From positions 504,014,109-504,078,108 of the forward strand of contig NC_064614.1 of NCBI RefSeq assembly GCF_023898315.1: 64,000 bases of DNA, given 5' to 3'. This DNA is from Schistocerca nitens. Its lineage: Eukaryota > Arthropoda > Insecta > Orthoptera > Acrididae. This document shows positions 54,587-64,000 of this stretch, piece by piece; position 1 is the first letter of the stretch, and each line of letters opens with the position of its first letter. Under the pieces are notes generated by a model that saw nothing but the letters and a program-made list of their open reading frames with translations, was not told the origin of the DNA and made no database searches. The position numbers and the translations under genes were made by a program.

Positions 54587-56165
54587 CCGGGTGATCAAAA
54601 AGTCAGTATAAATTTGAAAACTCAATAAATCACGGAATAATGTAGATAGAGAGGTACAAATAGACACACATGCTTGGAATGACATGGGGTTTTGTTAGAA
54701 CCAAAAACAAATACAAAAGTTCAAAAAATGTCCTACAGATGGCGCTTTATCTGATCAGAATAGCAATAATTAGCATAACAATGTAAGACAAAGCAAAGAT
54801 GATGTTCTTGTCAGAAAATGCTTAATATGTCCACCATCATTCCTCAACAATAGCTGCAGTCGAGGAATAATGTTGTGAACAGCACTGTAAAGCATGTCCG
54901 GAGTTATGGTGAGGCATTGGCGTCGGATGTTGTATTTCAGCATCCCTAGAGACGTCGGTCGACACGATACACTTGCGACTTCAGGTAACCCCAAAGCCAA
55001 TAATCGCACGGAATGAGGTCTGGGGACCTGGGAGGCCAAGCATGACGAAAGTGGCGGCTGAGCAAACGATCACCACCAAACGACGCGCGCAAGAGATCTT
55101 TCGCGCGTCTAGCAATATGGGGTGGAGAGCCATCCTGCATAAACATCGTACGTTCCAGCAGGTGTTTATCAGCTAGGCTGGGGATGATGCGATTCTGTAA
55201 CATATCGGCGACCCTCTCACCCGTCACGGTAGCAGTTATAAAATCAGAATCACGCATTTCCTCTAAGAGAAAAGGCCCGATAACGGTAGATGTGGTAAAT
55301 CAAACCCATACCGTGACTTTCTCGTCGTGCAATGGAGTTTCCACGACAGTTCTAGGATTGTAGGTAGCCCAAATTCTGCAGTTGTGGGTGTTGACAGACC
55401 CTCGGAGCGTGAAATGAGCTTCGTCGGTCCACAACACGTTACTCAACCAATCGTCATCTTCCGCCATCTTTTGAAACGCCCACACCGCAAATGCCCTCCG
55501 CTTCACTAAATCGCCAGGTATCAGTTCACGATGCCGATGGATTTTGTACGGATAACATCGGAGGGTACGCGTGAGTGCCAACCAAACAGTTGTGTATGGA
55601 ATGCTGGTGCGACGTGCGACTGCACGAGCGCAGACTTCCCCGTGCATAGACGAACCCGCTACAGTCTCCATCTCTTCCTGAACTGTCTCAGCAGCATTAC
55701 GCCTTGTGCTCGGTCGGCCACTTCGGGGTCTATCATCTAAACAACCCGTGGCTTCGAACTTCGAAATCATTCTCGCCACAGCTGCATTTGTCAACGGACC
55801 TTTACCCGTTCGAATCCACTTCCTATGGCGATAGGATCGTAACGCTGAACTAGCACATTCCCCATTCTGATAATACAGCTTTACTAAAAGCGCCTTTTCA
55901 GGTAACGTCAAGATGTTGCGACTGCTGGCGCATCTGATTCTCTCTCTCATTACAGCTACTTTTATACACGATTGTCATGCGCAGTCATTGACGTTTTGGT
56001 GTCCAGCGCCATCTGTCTGACATTTTGAGAACTTTTTTTTCTTTTTTTGGTTCTAATAAAACCCCATGTTATTCCAAGCATGTGTGTCAATTTTTTTCCT
56101 CTCTATCTACATTATTCGGTGGTTTATTAAGTTTTCGAATTTATACTGACTTTTTGATCACCCGG
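54587..56165 (-). mobile_element. Tc1/mariner-group element nested in Tc1-like element
   Basis: TA lies on both sides (54585-54586 and 56166-56167). The ends CCGGGTGATCAAAAAGTCAG and, reverse complemented from the right, CCGGGTGATCAAAAAGTCAG are identical and continue TATAAATT. It is 1579 bp with one transposase on the minus strand. Confidence 0.93.
54770..55950 (-). pseudogene. Tc1/mariner-group transposase (DDxD), one stop and one frameshift
   Basis: The frame starts MRERIRCASSRNILTLPEKA at 55950 and runs 216 codons: helix-turn-helix (LVKLYYQNGECASSALRSYR), linker RPRSGRPST, second half with RRTSIPYTTVWLAL, then SNVLWTDEAHFTLRG (first Asp) and DEKVTVWV. A TGA stop follows near 55303. The same frame goes on with EEMRDSDFITATVTGE, RTMFMQDGSPPHIARR (second Asp) and SPDLIPCDYWLWGYL (third Asp). 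By my count 42 residues separate the second and third Asp. A frameshift near 54965 leads into PTSLGMLKYNIRRQ and RLQLLLRNDGGHIKHF. It is close to intact and keeps all three Asp. Confidence 0.85.
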
Positions 56166-56269
56166 TATAAACAGGTAGAATAGGACACTGCGGTCGGCAA
56201 CGTCTATATAATACAACAAGTATCTGGCGCAGATGATAGATCGGTTACTGCTGCTGCAACGGCAGCTTA

Positions 56270-56582
56270 TAAAGATTTGAGTGAGTTTGAACGTGGTGTT
56301 GTAGTCGGTGCAAGACCGATGGGACACATCATCTCCGAGGTAGCGATGAAGTGGGGAGTTTCCTGTAAGACAGTTTGACGAGTGTACCAGCACATCTGGC
56401 ATGTCTTGCAATGTGCTGTACAGAAGAGATCTTCACCCTCTCGTACTCTTACGGATTTAGGGACATATCTGCCGAATTCGTGATGTCGATTCCGTCCAGC
56501 ACTACTTGAGACATTTGTCGAATCCATACCACGTCCTGTTGCGGCACTTCTGCGTGCTCGCGGTGGCCCTGCACGATATTAG
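56270..56582 (+). pseudogene. Tc1-like transposase, internal deletion
   Basis: An N-terminal helix-turn-helix (DLSEFERGVVVGARPMGHII, SEVAMKWGVSCKTV, then a stop and RVYQ) is joined directly to the C-terminal part (HIWHVLQCAVQKRSSPSRTL, TDL, and later VAALLRARGGPARY near 56540-56575). The whole catalytic centre between them is gone. It is the host of the nested element, which sits in its 5' untranslated part. Confidence 0.8.
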
Positions 56583-56709
56583 GAAGGCGTACCACTTTCT
56601 TAGACTCTTCAGTGTATAACGAGAATAAAAGATTATACTCAAAATACGATACAGATGACAGAAATAGATTTTATACAACAGGTTTGTAGAAGACGTTAAG
56701 CAAATGATT

Positions 56710-57480
56710 AATGTTACACGATTTTCCATTATACAAGACTGGAAGGATTCAGCGCAGTTTGAAAGCCAAATGTTCTGCAGTCAGGGCCAATAAATGTCAT
56801 AATATAGAACGAAAAACATCGATAACACGCGGAGGCTACAGGAAACAAGTTACACTCGTTCCACACCAACACCACTGCGCAGAAAGCGTGGCGCATTATC
56901 AAGTGAGAGTACGTGTTCCGGTTTCCTGCAGACACAGTTCTGCCACGGTACGGGTGACAGGTGCATCACAGTGTGCGACTGAAATGGTGTGGCGACTGGA
57001 AGCGTGCTCTAAACTCAGGTACGCGAGACAGCATGATTTTTCTGGCAAAAAGTCTGAATTTCACATATTTTCACCATGAAATTCTCACGGTTTGCGGACC
57101 AAATGCCAAGTCGCATCCAGTGGTAGTGAAATGGTGCCAAAAGGCCTCACCGACGTGGGTGATGTTGATAGGGAAGTCCATACCGTGCACCACGTGGTTT
57201 CTATCTACTTGGAAACCGGAAAGAACATCTGGGGAAAGAGATTTTCCAAAGTGGAGAACGTTCACACAGTGGTCCTCGAATGGCTTAATCAAGGAACGGA
57301 ATTCTGTCGTCGAAAAACTAAATAATTGGTAGGGCGTTCCGATCGTTGTTCACCGAAACTTGGTGACTATAGTAAAAAAATATTCTTATGAACCTGTGTC
57401 ATCTTGACGTATATTGGAACGTTCAATAAAACTTACCTGGCATGCATAATAATGTCTTCTTGTGTTCTGAATACTCCCTC
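56710..57480 (+). pseudogene. mariner-like remnant
   Basis: Plus-strand frames give PNAKSHPVVVKWCQK near 57100 and GLTDVGDVDREVHTVHHVV in the next frame, an N-terminal helix-turn-helix and linker of a mariner-like transposase, then VENVHTVVLEWLNQGTEFCR near 57260 and LVGRSDRCSPKLGDY near 57325, its C-terminal end. The catalytic centre is missing. Terminal repeats were not found, so the limits are approximate. Alternative: an unrelated Tc1 relative. Confidence 0.5.
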
Positions 57481-59855
57481 CAACGTTCTCCGTATTGACG
57501 AAATCTTAATAACAGCTGTTAGAGGAGCTTGACGGCAGATGAAATTAGACATAGTTTTTGTTTCATAGATCTGTACTGAGTAGATCTTATAAAATGAAGA
57601 TCACGCCATAAAACAAGAATATATAATAAATATTTACACAAAAAAATGCTAACGCCTCTTCGTTGATCCCAAATTTACAGGTCTTATGGATGTGGAATAA
57701 ATAAAACTTTCTTAATTTTCGTTTCAGAAATAATAAAAAACTTTTCGCAAAACATATAAGTGTGTAAAGCCATGAGAATCACACGATAAGTCTTACGCTC
57801 TTATCGCCACGCATCAAAGAGAAAATCAGTTTAAGACACTTGTTTGCAGTAATCATATAAGTGCTATTAAGATTAGCAGAAATCTGATTTCACAAAAAAG
57901 TCACGTTTTGTGTAGGTCATTAATAATAGTACATCATTAGATCCTAGTGAGAAATTCATTACTGAAGTAAAAGAAACTGGCCACCAAAACATCTTCTAGG
58001 CTTTTTTTTTACTCCGTACAAGCAACTGAAATCGTGTGCTGCTGAATAATTGTACTTTCCTCGACCAAAGTAAGGACTTTAAATATTTATGAATATAATT
58101 CTCATTTCTGGTAACGATTTCGTGAATTATGCTGTTGGTTGAAAAACGGATATGTTATTTATTCCTCTCAGTTGAATTTACTATCAAGTTGTAATCCCAA
58201 AAATTTAAAACTGTCAGGTAAATAACGTATTGCGTTTTGAGGTGTCCCACGTCAGTTGATAAGTTGAGGAGCTCTAATTGGGAAAATCATGACACTCATA
58301 TAATATTTTAAATTTTGTAAAGTAGATTTTACTTGTTGCACCTTTTGTATCAGGGTTTATCAAAATTTTAGTATTTATATTACTTGTCTCGATTTAGGTT
58401 GATTTATAAATAATTTATAGTTATTGTGTCATAATTATTGTTAAATTATTTATGGAAATGAGATGTTAGTCGTTTCCTAAGATATCTTGTTTCTTAAGAA
58501 AAAATTTAATTTTTTGAAGTTCATTGTTTTTTAATTTTTTAAAGTATAAACTTATTTATTCTTTAAGGGATAAACTTTCAAGTTATTAACCCATAATTTG
58601 CTTTTCACGCGTTATCAGGAAAGAAACTAAGAAAGAACATTTCGCAGACTTGATGGATGCAGCTTCTTTTTAAATAGTCCCCTGGCACACCAAACTGCAT
58701 TTGCTCCATGCTTAAAATTAACGAGAACCTTACATCAGGGAAGAAGCTGTTAAGGAAATGTAAAGCACTGAACGAAGTTTCTGAGACTACTACAATAACG
58801 GTCTAACTGAATGTACAGATAAGTTTGTAAATGTCTCCATATATTGTGAAATACGATTATCTATTCATACCACAAAAATATTTATGCATGTAGAATAATC
58901 TCCCAGTATAGTATTCCCTTTCACATTCTTTGGCCGGAAAATGGGTGTCACATTGAGTGTTACAATGATTAAAAAGCATTTTATTATTGTGAGATGCTTA
59001 TCACGCATGTTGTTCTAACGTGCAGACTATCTGCAGAGTGTCAGCTATCTTCTTATAAAGGTTACTCATTTCAGCTGAATTTATTAACATTTGAAACTGC
59101 GATATCACCTAAAATATTGGTTACAGATAATTGCTCTTTTCTCCGTCTCGCCGGCAATGGAAGGCAAGAAAGAGCCTGTGAAACACTCTTATGGATGATT
59201 TTCTAGCATACAAGCAGTGCTATCTACTGGCGACGGAGGAACTGACATCGGCTGTGTTTGGTTGGTTGCACTGGAAACCTCTCCAAACCGAGGCTGCAGC
59301 TTTTGATTCCTGTCGCCGACGAAAACATCCGCTCATTAATTTTAATTAACTTTAATTACAATTTTAATTTGATGCATATTTTTCCTGATAACATTTGCTT
59401 TATGCTTCGCTAAATATTATACGTTAGCTTCCATCGACTGTTGGATTCTAAGTTTGAGTCTTTGAAAACAGGTAAGTATTTGCGTTTTCGTGTGAGCTAC
59501 TTCAGTGCAGTAGCCATTCTGTCCGCAAAGTGGTATTTGAAATGTTCAATGGTCATAGGTGTTGAAATCAGAGGATAATGTCAAAAGTTCTCCTCTTGGC
59601 ACGAAACTATTCTTCATAGCAACGAAATATACTTTTCTTTTGATGGTACATGTTCCGCACTAGTATAACTCCAATTGCGAACTGGATCTAGGAAATAATT
59701 TCCTTAACACTTAAATGGTCGTGTTTTGTGTCATTCATTGAAATGTATGAACCAGAATCGGTCCCATGGTAAAAACGCTTTTTAGAAGTTCTCCCAAGCC
59801 GAAGAAGGTTTGTAAAGGCAGAAATATTAGGGCTTAAAACGGCTGTGTTGTTTCT
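57481..59855. other. AT-rich, no recognised feature
   Basis: About 2.4 kb of very AT-rich DNA. No SINE head, LTR or transposase motif seen. The 70-codon frame at 58994-59206 has no signature. Confidence 0.3.
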
Positions 59856-59859
59856 GAAT

Positions 59860-59980
59860 AACTATCCCGGCATTCACAAGTGAATTAAGGAAATAATGGA
59901 AAACCTTAATATGGATTGCTGTCGAGGACTTGAATGGCTGACTTCCAGAATCACCACCACCGCCTCGCACGGTTAACATG
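59860..59980 (-). mobile_element. SINE family B fragment, degenerate
   Basis: CCCGGCATTCACAAG, GGAAATAATGGAAAACCTTA and GGATTGCTGTCGAGGACTTG, followed by CCGCCTCGCACGG, track the reversed family B copy at 24021-24258 in order (CCCGGCATTTGCCTGG, GGAAATCACGGAAAACCTAA, CAGGATGGCCGG). The match is diverged but collinear. Confidence 0.6.
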
Positions 59981-60514
59981 TCTTGAAAATTATCGAAGTG
60001 AAGCGTATGCCAAAAATTAAAACATCGAAAAAGTGAGCACTGTGGTATTATACGATCGGTGGATAAGGACGCACGGAATAGGTGAGGCTTTAAGCCTATC
60101 AGAAGAAAACGTAAGGTGTATTACACATGGAGAATTAAGAGTGAGATGACTTCTTATACGATGGGTGCCCCATTTGCGTAATGCTTAGCGAAACCCAAAT
60201 GGAGGAACGAATTTCTTAGCAATGTTGGGTCCGTTTTATACATCCACCTTTGCTCAGAATGTTTTCTTTCTATTTATTTATTTATTTATTTATTTAGTTA
60301 GTTTTTACTGTAGGCGAGATGAATGTTCATTGCCTCACACCAGAATCGAAATGGCAATCAGAGCAGTGGCCGGATGTTTGAGACTCTGTCTAAGAAATGC
60401 TATGTCAAATTCTGCTGTTGTAATATTCTAGTCAGAATTTTTCGGATTCAGAATGGATTTTCCCGCTACATTACCACAGAAAGGATAAAGTTGTAACTTA
60501 CGTATATTACGAAA
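59981..60514. other. no recognised feature
   Basis: Spacer with a (TTTA)n run at 60270-60296. Confidence 0.3.
60270..60296 (+). repeat. (TTTA)n microsatellite
   Basis: About six TTTA units. Confidence 0.85.
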
Positions 60515-60701
60515 ATGGCTCTGAGCACTATGGAACTTAACATCTGTGGTCATCAGTCCCCTAGAACTTAGAACTACTTAAACCTAACTAACCTAAGGAC
60601 ATCACACACATCCATACCCGAGGCAGGATTCGAACCTGCGACCATAGCAGTCGCGCGGTTCCGGACTGAGCGCCTGAACCGCTAGACCACCGCGGCCGGC
60701 G
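60515..60701 (-). mobile_element. SINE family A
   Basis: Reversed copy, starting AATGGCTCTGAGCACTATGG. Perfect 14 bp duplication CGTATATTACGAAA at 60501-60514 and 60702-60715, the longest in the window. Confidence 0.96.
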
Positions 60702-60715
60702 CGTATATTACGAAA

Positions 60716-61036
60716 GTACCATAGAAGACTCTTATATGTCGATCAAACAAAAGAAAGACATCTTGCACCATGACTCTGCACTAATCCACAAAGATAGCGT
60801 GGTAATGGAAAAAGTGAGCATGTTTGAAGTTCATACGAAACGCATCAGATGCCCCGTCAACTAACCTAGACACCCTCATGAACCTCATATGTTCCCACAT
60901 CTAAAGAATTCTGTGGCTTGAAGAGGAGGCTGTGGTAACTGTAGATGGATGTTTTTAAGACCTTCCTGAATCACAAAGAAATGATTTAGTCTTATTGAAG
61001 GAAATCGGACAATGTGTACTGGCCGAAAAGTGTACC
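60716..61036. other. no recognised feature
   Basis: Spacer between the SINE and the Tc1-like element. Confidence 0.3.
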
Positions 61037-61038
61037 TA

Positions 61039-62460
61039 CACTCCTGGAAATTGAAATAAGAACACCGTGAATTCATTGTCCCAGGAAGGGGAAACTTTAT
61101 TGACACATTCCTGGGGTCAGATACATCACATGATCACACTGACAGAACCACAGGCACATAGACACAGGCAACAGAGCATGCACAATGTCGGCACTAGTAC
61201 AGTGTATATCCACCTTTCGCAGCAATGCAGGCTGCTATTCTCCCATGGAGACGATCGTAGAGATGCTGGATGTAGTCCTGTGGAACGGCTTGCCATGCCA
61301 TTTCCACCTGGCGCCTCAGTTGGACCAGCGTTCGTGCTGGACGTGCAGACCGCGTGAGACGACGCTTCATCCAGTCCCAAACATGCTCAATGGGGGACAG
61401 ATCCGGAGATCTTGCTGGCCAGGGTAGTTGACTTACACCTTCTAGAGCACGTTGGGTGGCACGGGATACATGCGGACGTGCATTGTCCTGTTGGAACAGC
61501 AAGTTCCCTTGCCGGTCTAGGAATGGTAGAACGATGGGTTCGATGACGGTTTGGATGTACCGTGCACTATTCAGTGTCCCCTCGACGATCACCAGTAGTG
61601 TACGGCCAGTGTAGGAGATCGCTCCCCACACCATGATGCCGGGTGTTGGCCCTGTGTGCCTCGGTCGTATGCAGTCCTGATTGTGGCGCTCACCTGCACG
61701 GCGCCAAACACGCATACGACCATCATTGGCACCAAGGCAGAAGCGACTCTCATCGCTGAAGACGACACGTCTCCATTCGTCCCTCCATTCACGCCTGTCG
61801 CGACACCACTGGAGGCGGGCTGCACGATGTTGGGGCGTGAGCGGAAGACGGCCTAACGGTGTGCGGGACCGTAGCCCAGCTTCATGGAGACGGTTGCGAA
61901 TGGTCCTCGCCGATACCCCAGGAGCAACAGTGTCCCTAATTTGCTGGGAAGTGGCGGTGCGGTCCCCTACGGCACTGCGTAGGATCCTACGGTCTTGGCG
62001 TGCATCCGTGCGTCGCTGCGGTCCGGTCCCAGGTCGATGGGCACGTGCACCTTCCGCCGACCACTGGCGACAACCTCGATGTACTGTGGAGACCTCACGC
62101 CCCACGTGTTGAGCAATTCGGCGGTACGTCCACCCGGCCTCCCGCATGCCCACTATACGCCCTCGCTCAAAGTCCGTCAACTGCACATACGGTTCACGTC
62201 CACGCTGTCGCGGCATGCTACCAGTGTTAAAGACTGCGATGGAGCTCCGTATGCCACGGCAAACTGGCTGACACTGACGGCGGCGGTGCACAAATGCTGC
62301 GCAGCTAGCGCCGTTCGACGGCCAACACCGCGGTTCCTGGTGTCTCCGCTGTGCCGTGTGTGTGATCATTGCTTGTACAGCCCTCTCGCAGTGTCCGGAG
62401 CAAGTATGGTGGGTCTGATACACCGGTGTCAATGTGTTCTTTTTCCCATTTCCAGGAGTG
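61039..62460 (-). mobile_element. complete Tc1-like element with open transposase
   Basis: TA at 61037-61038 and 62461-62462. Ends CACTCCTGGAAATTGAAATA and, from the right, CACTCCTGGAAATGGGAAAA, both continuing AGAACAC. It is 1422 bp with a single uninterrupted gene on the minus strand and no nested insertion, so it is among the youngest elements here and the best candidate for a recently active one. Confidence 0.96.
61194..62216 (-). CDS. Tc1-like transposase, apparently intact
   Basis: A 340-residue DNA transposase that would bind the element ends and insert at TA in the nucleus. Start: the ATG at 62216 (MPRQRGREPYVQLTDFERGR) fits the family length; the frame stays open 72 codons further upstream toward the terminal repeat, but that part looks non-coding. 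Residues about 10-52 form a helix-turn-helix (DFERGRIVGMREAGWTYRRI, AQHVGREVSTVHR), 63-68 a GTGPQR linker, and 75-125 a second DNA-binding half. Catalytic residues: D155 in VVFSDESRF, D244 in FQQDNARPH, E277 in LSPIEHVWD. Only 32 residues lie between D244 and E277, two fewer than in family I here. No frameshift or stop is seen; length is normal. Expression is unknown. Confidence 0.93.
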   Translation of the reverse strand: MPRQRGREPYVQLTDFERGRIVGMREAGWTYRRIAQHVGREVSTVHRGCRQWSAEGARAHRPGTGPQRRTDARQDRRILRSAVGDRTATSQQIRDTVAPGVSARTIRNRLHEAGLRSRTPLGRLPLTPQHRAARLQWCRDRREWRDEWRRVVFSDESRFCLGANDGRMRVWRRAGERHNQDCIRPRHTGPTPGIMVWGAISYTGRTLLVIVEGTLNSARYIQTVIEPIVLPFLDRQGNLLFQQDNARPHVSRATQRALEGVSQLPWPARSPDLSPIEHVWDWMKRRLTRSARPARTLVQLRRQVEMAWQAVPQDYIQHLYDRLHGRIAACIAAKGGYTLY

Positions 62461-62549
62461 TATAAACACGACGCTTCACTGCCGAGCGTCAGACTATTAC
62501 CCTTGACCTCGTACCTGACTGTTAGACAGTTTCATGCGAAATGCATTTT

Positions 62550-62694
62550 GAAACTTCCTGGCAGATTAAAACTGTGTGCCGCACCGAGATTCGAACTCCG
62601 GACCTTTGCCTTTCGCGGGCAAGTGCTCTACCAACTGAGCTACCCAAGCACGACTCTCGGTCCGGCACACAGTTTTAATCTGCCAGGAAGTTTC
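62550..62694 (-). mobile_element. 32 bp perfect inverted repeat enclosing a tRNA-like sequence
   Basis: Arms 62550-62581 (GAAACTTCCTGGCAGATTAA and on) and 62663-62694 are exact reverse complements. Between them, on the minus strand, is a tRNA-like sequence with GTGCTTGGGTAGCTCAGTTG (A box region), anticodon arm TTGCC-CGCGAAA-GGCAA and B box GAGTTCGAATCTC. Position 33 of the loop is not T and the acceptor stem does not pair, so it is not a functional tRNA. It lies 90 bp from the Tc1-like element. The following ATATCAGCGCACACTTCGCT may belong to the same repeat. Confidence 0.85.
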
Positions 62695-62742
62695 ATATCA
62701 GCGCACACTTCGCTGCAGAGTGAAAATCTCATTCTGGAACAG

Positions 62743-62968
62743 ATCTGTTAATGGCAGACACAATATTTTATGAACGCCTGCCTGATCATTTCTCTGGGTC
62801 ACATCATATTCAAAAGTAAGATCTCCATACAGGAAATGGCTTGATAGAAATATCACGAGGAATATTTATTAAATATTGCAGTAAATTAAGAATAATTAGG
62901 GCTGTGTAGAATTAACATTGAAAACGGAGCTTCTATTTTTCGTCCATGAGATTCTTCATCCAAAACCA
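62743..62968. other. no recognised feature
   Basis: Short spacer. Confidence 0.3.
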
Positions 62969-63130
62969 AGCGAGCTGAGGCAGCTGTTAGTATATTGGAC
63001 TCACATTTCGAAGGAAATCCATTTGCACCAACCAAGATTCTAATCTTGGATTTCCTAACTCAAACGTCGGATGGTTGCTTTCGAAAGGACACGCCCGGCT
63101 TCCTTTCCTATCCTATCCCTACCAGAGTCT
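62969..63130 (+). mobile_element. SINE family B, degenerate
   Basis: GCGAGCTGAGGCAGCTGTTA and TTGGACTCACATTTCGAAGG correspond to GCGAGGTGGCGCAGTGGTTA and CTGGACTCGCATTCCGGAGG of the copy at 8295-8536; later GGATGGTTGCTTTCGAAAGG and CGCCCGGCTTCCTTTCC correspond to the body. The B box is lost. Confidence 0.7.
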
Positions 63131-63840
63131 ATGCCTCTGATACACTTGTCATCGAAGGAACATTATACCCTGCCCTTTCTTCCACTCTTCTTTCTTTATT
63201 TTACTCTTCAGCTGCTTCGAATTTTTGCATTATGACGTCTATACAGGGGGCTAATTTAATCACTCTTCCTCGCTAAGATACCAGATCAGGTGTGTAGGCA
63301 GTCAGGTGCGACAGAGAAACACCGTTAGTTTTAACTTACCTGCAACAAAGAAGTCAGAGGTAGAGATCGTTTTCAGGCAGTTCACGACTAGGAAACTGAA
63401 TTTAATTTCTTTGGTATGACGTAGAGTCGTATGGGCAAAATATCACAGCCTTACAGTTTGCAACGTAATTGAGGATAGATTTTTCTTTTTTTTAGTATAT
63501 GGACATTATGTATTTATTTATGTGATGAACAACATTATGACAGTCCTGATTACTATTTAAATCACGAACTTCACGAGAATGCACTCTGTAATAGCTGCTT
63601 CAGGTGTATACGTCAGTTAAACCTAGAAACACCAGTCCTGTCACGTCTAAGGACGGCCGCATGCAGCTCGTCGGGAGCACTGTCTGCAGCAGAACTAATA
63701 TGATAGACAGGTTAGCCCTCAGGAGTATGAACAAACGTTGGTTGTGTTCCTGGAAGGCACCGTTGTCTTCCAAAATGCCTGCAATAGAGTGTACTTAGGT
63801 ACTGGTTAGAGTGTCTCTGCCTCACTGTTGGAAAATCTAA
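63131..63840. other. no recognised feature
   Basis: AT-rich spacer with no signature; the 64-codon frame at 63604-63798 is not recognised. Confidence 0.3.
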
Positions 63841-64000
63841 GCCGGCCGGTGTGGCCGTGCGGTTCTAGGCGCTTCAGTCTGGAACCGCGTGACCGCTATG
63901 GTCGCAGGTTCGAATCCTGCCTCGGGCATGGATGTGTGTGATGTCCTTAGGTTAGTTGGGTTTAAGTAATTCTAAGTTCTAGGGGACTGATGACCATAGA
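63841..64000 (+). mobile_element. SINE family A, cut by window end
   Basis: Forward copy starting GCCGGCCGGTGTGGCCGTGC with a good B box GGTTCGAATCC. The tail continues past base 64000, so its right duplication is not visible. Confidence 0.95.

Larger units (their letters stand above)
54532..56614 (+). mobile_element. internally deleted Tc1-like element with a nested element
   Basis: TA at 54530-54531 and 56615-56616. The ends CACAGAAGCGCCAAAGAAAC and, from the right, CACTGAAGAGTCTAAGAAAG form an imperfect inverted repeat. Without the nested element (54587-56165) only about 500 bp remain, against well over 1 kb for a complete element. The remaining coding text is described separately. Confidence 0.8.

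Noticed and set aside
62582..62662. Possible functional tRNA
   Set aside because: The loop lacks T at position 33 and the acceptor ends do not pair.
1..64000. CRISPR array or prokaryotic operon
   Set aside because: Repeats are dispersed SINEs in both orientations without regular spacers, and there are no closely packed genes or ribosome binding sites.

Overview
The window looks like repeat-dense intergenic or intronic DNA from a large insect genome, most likely an acridid grasshopper of the Schistocerca type. I infer this from at least five tRNA-derived SINE families, mainly a roughly 200 bp SINE whose head resembles a type II tRNA and which is present about 15 times, and from Tc1-like, mariner and LINE sequences of the kind I know from locust genomes. 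No prokaryotic operon, CRISPR array, rRNA gene or convincing host protein gene is visible. Almost every long open frame is a piece of a transposon, a SINE or a simple repeat.

Layout. 1-1.7 kb: a LINE ORF1 (zinc-knuckle, gag-like) remnant on the minus strand with a SINE in it. 1.7-4.6 kb: a Tc1-like element carrying a SINE and a mariner, the mariner carrying its own SINE. 4.7-5.2 kb: a GC- and CpG-rich tract ending at a consensus splice donor. 6.0-11.8 kb: an old Ty3/gypsy LTR retrotransposon (minus strand) with a Tc1 element in one LTR and a SINE in its RT region. 12.3-13.2 kb: a long-inverted-repeat (foldback) element with a chimeric-head SINE; a second copy of this family is at 38.6-39.3 kb. 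13.2-23.5 kb: mostly unrecognised AT-rich DNA with SINEs, two LINE remnants and a microsatellite. 23.6-25.4 kb: a mariner holding a SINE that holds another SINE. 25.7-26.3 kb: a second CpG-rich tract. 26.3-27.6 kb: a Tc1 copy with a deletion. 30.1-31.9 kb: the RT and RNase H part of a LINE, followed by a long GT run. 37-45 kb: a LINE tail, a foldback element, a mariner split by a Tc1-like element and by SINEs, and two more Tc1-like copies. 46-48.7 kb: a third CpG-rich tract split by a non-autonomous hAT-like element, itself split by a 108 bp insert ending in a perfect 76 bp palindrome. 50-51.7 kb: a decayed piggyBac transposase. 54.5-56.6 kb: an internally deleted Tc1 holding a second Tc1/mariner-group element. 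61.0-62.5 kb: a complete Tc1-like element with an uninterrupted 340-residue transposase, the only intact coding region I support.

The nesting gives a relative age order: the gypsy, LINE, piggyBac and older mariner copies are hosts with several stops or lost catalytic residues, while most SINEs sit inside other elements and still have matched target-site duplications. The items most worth a second look are the intact Tc1-like transposase with an apparent DD32E spacing, the hAT-like element with its palindromic insert, the foldback family, and the CpG-rich tract with a splice donor.
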